DNA of 5,381 nucleotides, from the NCBI GenBank assembly GCA_031288215.1, contig JAITRV010000141.1:1-5381 (forward strand), given 5' to 3'. The notes beneath the pieces were generated by a model. It was not told the origin of the DNA and ran no database searches. It saw only the letters and a program-made list of their open reading frames with translations. Shown here in pieces: positions 1 to 4,885 of this stretch (its first letter is position 1; each line of letters starts with the position of its first letter). The translations under genes were made by a program, and so were the position numbers. Source of the stretch: Spirochaetaceae bacterium. Lineage in GTDB: Bacteria > Spirochaetota > Spirochaetia > Treponematales > Breznakiellaceae.

Positions 1-117
1 TAAGAAAAACAATTCTATTTTGTTTTTATATTTCACATACAGCGCCCCCCAGAAAATTATATTAAAAAAGCAGACGCTGTATGCGATAATCCACATGAGG
101 ATGTTCACGATATCCAC
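1..117 (-). CDS. N-terminus of an unrecognised membrane protein, cut by the window edge
   Basis: This reading frame starts at a GTG (115-117) and stays open for 39 codons to the left edge, so only the N-terminus is visible. A good ribosome binding site (AGGGGAG, 124-130) lies 6 bases upstream, which is why I chose this start; a second GTG at 106-108 and an ATG at 94-96 are weaker alternatives. The product begins VDIVNILMWIIAYSVCFF and continues through NIIFWGALYV to a basic KYKNKIE stretch, then turns hydrophobic again (LFFL). Residues 3-28 would form a transmembrane helix, the KYKNK loop is probably cytoplasmic by the positive-inside rule, and a second helix seems to begin at the edge. It starts 18 bases after the ilvB stop, so it may be co-transcribed. 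Its 34% GC differs sharply from the upstream genes. It is not ilvN: there is no ACT-domain sequence. A multi-helix sensor, regulator or transporter is possible, but no family can be assigned from 39 residues. Confidence 0.62.
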   Translation of the reverse strand, partial: MDIVNILMWIIAYSVCFFNIIFWGALYVKYKNKIELFFL

Positions 118-123
118 AAAAAT

Positions 124-130
124 CTCCCCT
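124..130 (-). promoter_or_regulatory. Ribosome binding site of the truncated membrane-protein gene
   Basis: The minus strand reads AGGGGAG followed by ATTTTT and then GTG. The purine-rich site and 6-base spacing are close to ideal. This decides for the GTG at 115-117 over the later start codons and is the main support for the reading frame being a real gene. Confidence 0.6.
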
Positions 131-135
131 GGCCC

Positions 136-1884
136 CTACATGATCTGCTCGTCAATGGGCTTACCCGAGGGTACCATGGGGAGGACCTTCTCGTCTTTAT
201 CGATGATCACGTCGATGAGGGCGGCCCTGCCGGCGGCCAGGTCCTCCGCGGCCCTGCCCAGGGCGGCGCTGAAGCCCCGGCGATCCCCGGCGCGGTAGCC
301 CCGGACGCCGTAGGCATCCGCCAGTTTCACAAAGTCCGGGAAGGGGCCCAGGTCCGATTCGGAGTAGCGGCCCTGGTAAAAGAAGCTCTGCCACTGCCGT
401 ACCATCCCCAGCGTAGAGTTGTTGAACACGATGATAAGGACGGCCAGGCCGCAGCCGCTCAGGGTTCCCATTTCGGCGCAGTTCATCCTAAAGCAGCCGT
501 CCCCGGTAAACAGGACCACGGGCCGCCGGGGGTTCCCAACCTTGGCCCCCAGTGCCGCCCCCAGGCCGTAGCCCATGGTCCCCAGGCCCCCGCTGGTTAA
601 AAACGAGCGGGGCCGGTAGGCGGGGTAGAACTGGGCGACCCACATCTGGTGCTGTCCCACGTCGGTGACGACGATGGCGTCGTGGCCCAAGAGCCGGGCG
701 GTCTCCTCGATGATGAAGCGGGGGTGGAGCCGCTGGCGGCCCGCGGCCTCCCTGGTGTGAGTCTGGGGGACGTGAGTCTTCCAGCGTTCAATCTCCCCGT
801 TCCAGTCGGTGGCAAGGCGGGGGGGGAGTTTTTCGAGGAGCCGGGCCAGGGTTTCCCTAAGGTCCCCCACCACGCCGGCCTGGACGGGAACGTTCTTGTT
901 GACCTCCGCGGGGTCGATGTCGAAGTGGAGGACCCGGGCGGTCTTGGCGAACATGTCCGTCCGGCTGGTGACCCGGTCGGAAAAACGGGCGCCGATGGCG
1001 ACCAGGAGGTCGGCCTTCTGGGCGGCCTTGTTGGAGGCCACGGTGCCGTGCATGCCGATAAGGCCGGTGCAGAGCCGGTGGTCCTGGGGGAAGCCGCCGA
1101 TGCCCATAAGGCTTAAGGCCACCGGGGCGTTGAGCCGTTCCGCCAGGACGGCCAGTTCGCCGGAGGCCCCGGAGATGATCACCCCGCCGCCGGCGTAGAG
1201 GACCGGCCGCTTGGCCGCCATGAGCAGGGCCGCCGCCCGCTCTATGTCCTCCGCGCTAAAGGTGGCCCGCCGGCTCCGCTCCGCAAGCCGCCGGGACCGG
1301 GCGGCCAGCGCGCCCGCCACACTGCCCGCGCCACCCGCGCCGTCTGTGTCCGCGCTGTCAAGGGGAACCCACTCGGCGCTCAGGGCGGTAATATCCTTGG
1401 GGATGTCGATAAGCACCGGCCCGGGGCGGCCCGAGGCGGCAACCACAAAGGCCTCCCGGATCAGCTCGGCCAGGTCCTCCACCTTCTTCACGATCCAGTT
1501 GTGCTTGACGATGGGCATGGAGATCCCCGCGATGTCCACCTCCTGGAAGCTGTCCTTGCCCAGGAGGCCCGTGGGTACATTGCCGGTGATCGCCACCAGG
1601 GGAACGGAGTCCATGGCGGCGGTGGCGATGCCGGTAACCAGGTTGGTGGCGCCGGGGCCGGAGGTGGCGATGCAGACCCCTACCTTGCCGGTGGACCGGG
1701 CGTAACCGTCCGCCGCGTGGGCGGCGTGCTGCTCGTGACTCACCAGAATATGCCGAATCCGGTCGCGGTGGCGGTACAGCTCGTCGTAGATGTTCAGCAC
1801 CGCGCCGCCGGGATACCCAAACACCGTATCCACGCCCTGTTCGATCAGGGTCTCTATTAAAATACGGGCCCCCGTATACTGCAT
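136..1884 (-). CDS. ilvB: Acetolactate (acetohydroxyacid) synthase, large catalytic subunit
   Basis: This thiamine-diphosphate enzyme condenses two pyruvates to 2-acetolactate (valine and leucine route) or pyruvate with 2-oxobutyrate to 2-aceto-2-hydroxybutyrate (isoleucine route), in the cytoplasm. At 582 residues it has a normal length. The PYR domain (about 1-165) has GYPGGAVL and the catalytic glutamate E51 in SHEQHAAHAADGYA. The central FAD-binding domain follows (about 210-355). The PP domain (about 375-570) has the cofactor motif from GDG (461-463) to NN (488-489). W498 in MVRQWQ, which favours 2-oxobutyrate in anabolic enzymes, marks it as biosynthetic rather than a fermentative acetolactate synthase. 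A28, P104, D303, W498 and S573 match residues of herbicide-sensitive enzymes. The linker between the first two domains is about 18 residues longer than in E. coli IlvI. Translation is probably coupled to ilvD, whose stop lies 10 bases upstream. No ilvN follows within the window. An infA- or ilvX-like small subunit elsewhere cannot be excluded. Confidence 0.97.
   Translation of the reverse strand: MQYTGARILIETLIEQGVDTVFGYPGGAVLNIYDELYRHRDRIRHILVSHEQHAAHAADGYARSTGKVGVCIATSGPGATNLVTGIATAAMDSVPLVAITGNVPTGLLGKDSFQEVDIAGISMPIVKHNWIVKKVEDLAELIREAFVVAASGRPGPVLIDIPKDITALSAEWVPLDSADTDGAGGAGSVAGALAARSRRLAERSRRATFSAEDIERAAALLMAAKRPVLYAGGGVIISGASGELAVLAERLNAPVALSLMGIGGFPQDHRLCTGLIGMHGTVASNKAAQKADLLVAIGARFSDRVTSRTDMFAKTARVLHFDIDPAEVNKNVPVQAGVVGDLRETLARLLEKLPPRLATDWNGEIERWKTHVPQTHTREAAGRQRLHPRFIIEETARLLGHDAIVVTDVGQHQMWVAQFYPAYRPRSFLTSGGLGTMGYGLGAALGAKVGNPRRPVVLFTGDGCFRMNCAEMGTLSGCGLAVLIIVFNNSTLGMVRQWQSFFYQGRYSESDLGPFPDFVKLADAYGVRGYRAGDRRGFSAALGRAAEDLAAGRAALIDVIIDKDEKVLPMVPSGKPIDEQIM
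1264..1356 (-). other. Ala/Gly/Arg-rich insertion in the IlvB interdomain linker
   Basis: This stretch encodes about residues 177-207 of IlvB, between the PYR domain (ending near IPKD, 161-164) and the FAD-binding domain (YAGGG, 230-234). It reads as a Gly/Ala run (DGAGGAGSVAGALAA) followed by a basic helix-like run (RSRRLAERSRR). From IPKD to the YxGGG motif there are 65 residues here against 47 in E. coli IlvI as I recall it. The reading frame is intact on both sides, so this is an in-frame expansion of a surface linker and not a frameshift. Confidence 0.6.
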
Positions 1885-1891
1885 AATAACG

Positions 1892-1897
1892 CTCCTA
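1892..1897 (-). promoter_or_regulatory. ilvB ribosome binding site embedded in the ilvD stop codon
   Basis: The minus strand reads TAGGAG, in which TAG (1895-1897) is the ilvD stop. AGGAG lies 7 bases before the ilvB ATG at 1882-1884. A ribosome finishing ilvD therefore stands on the ilvB binding site, which favours translational coupling. The leuB start is built the same way. Confidence 0.75.
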
Positions 1898-3613
1898 CTT
1901 CTCTGTCTGTGAAAACACCGCCGGTGAAAACACCGCGCCTGAGGCCGCGGAACCCACCTGCCGCGCGTAGCGGGCCAGGTACCCGGCGCCCACCTTGGGG
2001 GGCAGGGGTTTCCAGGTTCTCCGCCGTTCGGCGATCTCCTGATCGCTTAACTCCGCGGTGATACTGCGACCGTCAATGTCAATGCTGATAATGTCCCCTT
2101 CCTCCAGGAGGCCGATGAGTCCCCCCTCGGCGGCCTCCGGGGAGATGTGGCCGATGGCCGCCCCCTTGGTGGCCCCGGAGAAGCGGCCGTCGGTGATCAG
2201 GGCAACCTTGTCGTCCAGGCCCATGCCCGCCAGGGCCGCGGTGGGGGCAAGCATCTCCTTCATCCCCGGCCCGCCCTTGGGTCCCTCGTACCTGATGACG
2301 ATCACGTCGCCGGGCCGGATCTTCCCCCCCATGATGGCGTCAAAGGCCGCGTCCTCCCCGTTGAAGATCCGGGCGGGGCCGCGGGACTTGAGCATGGCGG
2401 AGGCCACGGCGCTGCGCTTGACCACCGAACCTGCGGGGGCCAGGTTCCCCCGCAGGGCCGCCAGCCCCCCGGTGGCGGAGTAGGGATCCTCCAGGGGCCG
2501 GATGACGGCGTTGTTCCGGTTGGCCGCCGGCTTCTGGCCGGGATAGGCCCCGCCCTTAAGGGCGTCCCCCAGAACGCCGTAGACCGTGGGGACCTCCAGG
2601 TTTACGAGTTGCCCCTTGCTGAGTTCCAGCAGTACCGCGGGGATCCCCCCGGCGGCGTGGAGGTCCTCGATAGCGTCGCTGCCGGCGGGGGCCAGGCGGC
2701 ACAGATTCGGCGTTACGGCGCTGACCCGGTTCAGAAGATCCAGGTCCAGCGTAAAGCCCGCCTCGTGGGCAATGGCGGGCAGGTGCAGGGCCGTGTTGGT
2801 GGAACAGCCCAGGGCCATGTCCAGGGCCAGGGCGTTGAGGAAGGCCCCCTCGGTCAAAATCGAGCGGGGGCGGATATCCTTTTTCAGAACCTCAAGGATG
2901 GTCAAGCCTGTGCGCTTGGCAAGGCGCAGCCGTTCGGCCATCACCGCGGGGATCGTGCCGTTCCCCGGCAGGGCCAGGCCCAGGGCCTCGGTGACGCAGT
3001 TCATGGAATTGGCGGTGAACATTCCCGAACAGGAGCCGCAGCCCGGACAGGCCAGGTCCTCCAGGTCCGCCAGCTCCGCCTCCGTCATCTTCCCGGCCCC
3101 CACGGCTCCCACGGCCTCGAACATGGTGGTAAGGGTCAGCGGGGCGCCGGTCCCCGGTCTGCGGCCCGCCAGCATGGGGCCCCCGGAGATGACGATCCCC
3201 GGCAGGTTGAGCCGGGCCGCGGCCATCAGCATGCCCGGCACGATCTTGTCGCAGTTGGGAATGTAGATAAGCGCGTCAAAGCCATGGGCCATAACCATAC
3301 ATTCGATGGAGTCCGCAATGAGTTCCCGGGTGGGAAGGGAGTAGCGCATGCCCTCGTGGCCCATGGCGATTCCGTCGCATACCCCAATGACCGGGAAGAT
3401 CACCGGGACGCCGCCCCCAAGCCGTACCCCGTCGGCGGCGGCCCTGGCTACCGTGTTCAGGTGCAGGTGCCCCGGAACAATTTCGCTTGCCGCCGCCGCA
3501 ATGCCGATAAGGGGGCGGCTGAATTCTTCCCCGATAAAGCCCATGGCTTTAAACAGGGACCGGTGGGGCGCGCGGGCCATGCCCTTGTTAACAGAATCGC
3601 TACGCATCATCAT
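1895..3613 (-). CDS. ilvD: Dihydroxy-acid dehydratase
   Basis: This iron-sulfur enzyme dehydrates 2,3-dihydroxy-isovalerate and 2,3-dihydroxy-3-methylvalerate to the 2-oxo acids that become valine (and leucine) and isoleucine. The IlvD/Edd family signature is clear over 572 residues: VCDGIAMGHEGM (78-89), NCDKIVPGML with cluster cysteine C121, CPGCGSCSGMF with C189, C192 and C195, RYEGPKGGPGM (441-451) and TDGRFSGATKG with the putative catalytic S479. C121 and C195 correspond to E. coli C122 and C195. The third cluster position is Gly-48 in VPGHLHL, as in E. coli, where [2Fe-2S] members carry Cys; this predicts an oxygen-labile cluster, an inference from family comparison. Edd is less likely, given the ilv/leu neighbours. 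The protein begins with three consecutive ATGs (3613, 3610, 3607); the GGGAG at 3616-3620 is best spaced for the second or third. Unlike its neighbours, the gene is preceded by a 114-base structured spacer. Confidence 0.97.
   Translation of the reverse strand: MMMRSDSVNKGMARAPHRSLFKAMGFIGEEFSRPLIGIAAAASEIVPGHLHLNTVARAAADGVRLGGGVPVIFPVIGVCDGIAMGHEGMRYSLPTRELIADSIECMVMAHGFDALIYIPNCDKIVPGMLMAAARLNLPGIVISGGPMLAGRRPGTGAPLTLTTMFEAVGAVGAGKMTEAELADLEDLACPGCGSCSGMFTANSMNCVTEALGLALPGNGTIPAVMAERLRLAKRTGLTILEVLKKDIRPRSILTEGAFLNALALDMALGCSTNTALHLPAIAHEAGFTLDLDLLNRVSAVTPNLCRLAPAGSDAIEDLHAAGGIPAVLLELSKGQLVNLEVPTVYGVLGDALKGGAYPGQKPAANRNNAVIRPLEDPYSATGGLAALRGNLAPAGSVVKRSAVASAMLKSRGPARIFNGEDAAFDAIMGGKIRPGDVIVIRYEGPKGGPGMKEMLAPTAALAGMGLDDKVALITDGRFSGATKGAAIGHISPEAAEGGLIGLLEEGDIISIDIDGRSITAELSDQEIAERRRTWKPLPPKVGAGYLARYARQVGSAASGAVFSPAVFSQTEK
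1909..1938 (-). repeat. 15-base tandem duplication at the 3' end of ilvD
   Basis: Two adjacent 15-base units (1909-1923 and 1924-1938) agree at 13 positions; the shared core is gtgaaaacaccg on the plus strand. In the protein this gives VFSPA followed by VFSQT in the last residues of IlvD. The length is a multiple of three, so the frame is kept. It looks like a small slippage duplication in a dispensable C-terminal tail. Confidence 0.7.
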
Positions 3614-3615
3614 TA

Positions 3616-3620
3616 CTCCC
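3616..3620 (-). promoter_or_regulatory. Candidate ilvD ribosome binding site
   Basis: GGGAG on the minus strand lies 2, 5 and 8 bases before the three successive ilvD ATGs, so it suits the second or third. An alternative site, GGAGG at 3626-3630, is 12 bases before the first ATG and lies partly in the 3' arm of a hairpin (3621-3657). The true start is therefore uncertain by up to two residues. Confidence 0.5.
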
Positions 3621-3657
3621 GGGCGCCTCCAAAAACCGGTTGTTTTTTTCGGCGCCC
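3621..3657 (-). repeat. Nested inverted repeat just upstream of ilvD
   Basis: The outer arms are gggcgcc (3621-3627) and ggcgccc (3651-3657), a perfect 7-base GC stem. A symmetrical 3x3 internal loop separates these from an inner stem aaaaac/gttttt (3631-3636 with 3642-3647) closed by a 5-base loop. In the mRNA the 3' arm contains part of the GGAGG that could serve ilvD, so the fold could lower ribosome access. The pairing is seen in the sequence; the regulatory effect is inference. Confidence 0.6.
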
Positions 3658-3659
3658 TT

Positions 3660-3692
3660 GCAGTTTCTCGCCCTACGGGCTGCGAAACGTGC
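3660..3692 (-). repeat. GC-cored inverted repeat in the middle of the leuB-ilvD spacer
   Basis: On the plus strand, gca-gtttc-(tc)-gccc, a 3-base loop tac, then gggc-(tgc)-gaaac-(g)-tgc. This gives 12 base pairs interrupted by one small asymmetric internal loop and one bulge. There is no T-run after it on either strand, so a simple intrinsic terminator is unlikely. A REP-like extragenic palindrome or an mRNA processing hairpin are alternatives. Confidence 0.55.
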
Positions 3693-3702
3693 GTTTTTAA
3701 GC

Positions 3703-3738
3703 GGAAAATTTCTAAAAACTGAGGTTTTTAGAAATTCC
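3703..3738 (-). repeat. Long AT-rich hairpin that contains the leuB stop codon
   Basis: The arms aatttctaaaaac (3707-3719) and gtttttagaaatt (3724-3736) are perfectly complementary over 13 bases with a 4-base loop (tgag). Allowing an AA bulge, a further GG/CC pair (3703-3704 with 3737-3738) extends the stem to 15 pairs. The leuB stop TAA (3728-3730) and its last two codons lie inside the first arm of the transcript. The AT-rich stem with only a short T-run after it (AATTTTCC) is not a classical terminator. It could act as a weak terminator, protect the leuB mRNA end, or be a copy of a dispersed palindrome that supplied the stop codon. Confidence 0.7.
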
Positions 3739-4873
3739 TTGTTGTTTCCAGCAGTTCCACGACCGCCTTGCCCATAGCTTGTGTACCGACGATTTTTTCC
3801 CCGCCTGCGGCTGACCTGGCGGCGATGTCCCTGGTGCGGTAACCGGAGTCCAGAACGGCCCCTACCGCGTCTTCGACGGCCAGGGCCTCCGCCTCAAGGC
3901 CGAAGGAATAGCGGAGCATCATGGCCGCGGAGAGGATCGTGCCCAGGGGGTTGGCGATGTCCTGGCCCGCGATGTCCGGGGCCGATCCGTGGATGGGCTC
4001 GTACATGCCCCGGGGCCGCCCGCCTACGATGTCCCCCAGGCTGGCGGAGGGGAGCATGCCGATGGAGCCCGTAAGGACCGAGGCCTCGTCGGAGAGGATG
4101 TCCCCAAAGAGGTTGCTCGTGACGATCACGTCGAACTGGCCGGGGCCCCGGATAAGCTGCATGGCGCAGTTGTCCACGTACATAAAGCTGGTCTCGATCT
4201 CCGGGTAGTCCCCGGAAACCGCCGCGGTGACCTCCCGCCAGTAGCGGGAGGACTCCAGCACATTGGCTTTGTCCACCACGCAGAGTTTTTTGCGGCGCAG
4301 GGCCGCGGCGGCGTAGGCCCGCCGGAGGACCCGCTCGATCTCCCGCCAGGAATAGGTCTCCGTATCAAAGGCCGCGCCGGGGCGGTGGCCGTCGGACTCC
4401 TCTTCCAGGCGGCCCCGCTTGCCAAAGTAGAGGCCGCCGGTCAGTTCCCGGACGATGAGCAGATCAAAGGCGGCGCGGCCCTCATGGTTGCTGGCGGAGA
4501 GGACCTCGTCCTTGAGGGGGCAGGCGGACCGGAGCTGGGGCAGCAGCACTGCGGGCCGCAGGTTGGCGTAAACCTCCAGGGCGGCGCGCAGGCCCAGGAG
4601 GGCCCGCTCGGGCCGCAGATGCCCCGGCAGGTTCTCCCAGCGGGGTCCGCCCACCGCCCCCAGAAGCAGGGCGTCGCACTGGGTGGCGGCCTCCAAAGTC
4701 GCCGCGGGCAGGGGCTCCCCCGTGCTGTCAATGGCCGCGCCGCCGGCCTCCAGTTCCACGTAGTTAAACACATGGCCGTAGCGGTCCCCCACGGCGTCCA
4801 GTACCTCCGTGGCCGGCGCGATAACCTCCGGCCCAATCCCGTCACCCGGCACCAGGGCAATTGAATAGTTCAT
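3728..4873 (-). CDS. leuB: 3-isopropylmalate dehydrogenase, probably also acting on beta-methylmalate
   Basis: This NAD-dependent enzyme oxidatively decarboxylates 3-isopropylmalate to 2-oxoisocaproate in leucine synthesis. In the citramalate route LeuB also converts beta-methylmalate to 2-oxobutyrate. Family motifs are complete: VPGDGIGPEV (8-17), LLGLRAALEVYANLRP with R96 and R106 (substrate contacts), VRELTGGLYFG with R142 and Y149, K202 in VDKANVL, metal-binding D234, D258 and D262 (YVDN; FGDILSD), and the cofactor loop HGSAPDIAGQDIANP (295-309), whose D300 indicates NAD rather than NADP. At 381 residues it is some 20 longer than typical bacterial LeuB (about 355-365), mainly through extra residues around SASNHEGRAAF (126-136) and LEEESDGHRPG (156-166). 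The start has a strong AGGAGG site 6 bases away. The gene begins 10 bases after cimA and ends inside an AT-rich hairpin. Neighbouring cimA supports a role in isoleucine synthesis as well as leucine; leuC and leuD are not visible. Confidence 0.96.
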   Translation of the reverse strand: MNYSIALVPGDGIGPEVIAPATEVLDAVGDRYGHVFNYVELEAGGAAIDSTGEPLPAATLEAATQCDALLLGAVGGPRWENLPGHLRPERALLGLRAALEVYANLRPAVLLPQLRSACPLKDEVLSASNHEGRAAFDLLIVRELTGGLYFGKRGRLEEESDGHRPGAAFDTETYSWREIERVLRRAYAAAALRRKKLCVVDKANVLESSRYWREVTAAVSGDYPEIETSFMYVDNCAMQLIRGPGQFDVIVTSNLFGDILSDEASVLTGSIGMLPSASLGDIVGGRPRGMYEPIHGSAPDIAGQDIANPLGTILSAAMMLRYSFGLEAEALAVEDAVGAVLDSGYRTRDIAARSAAGGEKIVGTQAMGKAVVELLETTRNF

Positions 4874-4879
4874 GCAGCT

Positions 4880-4885
4880 CCTCCT
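4880..4885 (-). promoter_or_regulatory. leuB ribosome binding site overlapping the cimA stop codon
   Basis: The minus strand reads TAGGAGGAG, with TAG (4884-4886) ending cimA. The consensus AGGAGG (4880-4885) lies 6 bases before the leuB ATG at 4871-4873. The overlap of stop and binding site favours translational coupling of leuB to cimA, in the same layout as ilvD-ilvB. Confidence 0.8.

Larger units (their letters stand above)
3614..3727 (-). promoter_or_regulatory. Structured leuB-ilvD spacer (possible internal regulatory or processing region)
   Basis: This 114-base gap is the only sizeable one in the cluster. It is 50% GC (57 of 114), well below the flanking genes. In transcription order it holds an AT-rich hairpin shared with the leuB end, a GC-cored hairpin in the middle, and a nested hairpin next to the ilvD start. 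I see no ATG or GTG that could begin a leader peptide, no run of Ile/Leu/Val codons, and no T-box consensus, so classical ribosome attenuation is not supported. A processing site, partial terminator or mobile palindrome remnant remain possible. No convincing -35/-10 pair was identified. Confidence 0.5.

Noticed and set aside
20..298. Plus-strand open frame across the left edge and the end of ilvB
   Set aside because: It crosses the antisense of two better-supported genes, has no good ribosome binding site, and its second half is the low-complexity complement of ilvB.
1264..1356. Frameshift pair in ilvB as the cause of the odd linker
   Set aside because: Domain motifs on both sides are in the same frame and the linker ends smoothly in a family-like TFSAEDIERAAALL helix, so a true in-frame insertion is simpler. 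A compensated double frameshift is possible but has no direct support.
2147..3700. Long plus-strand open frame (517 codons) opposite ilvD
   Set aside because: It lies antisense to a clearly identified gene, is low-complexity (Gly, Gln, His, Val-rich) with no recognisable domain, and is the expected by-product of GC-rich codon use on the other strand.
3614..3727. Leader-peptide attenuator or T-box before ilvD
   Set aside because: There is no ATG or GTG start, no run of Ile/Leu/Val codons and no T-box consensus in the spacer, so amino acid-sensing attenuation of these known types is not supported.
3703..3738. Classical intrinsic terminator after leuB
   Set aside because: The stem is almost entirely A-T and is followed by only four T residues, so it was recorded as an inverted repeat; a weak termination effect cannot be excluded.
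3989..4864. Plus-strand open frame opposite leuB
   Set aside because: It mirrors leuB almost exactly, has no family motif and no independent support; it is an antisense shadow.
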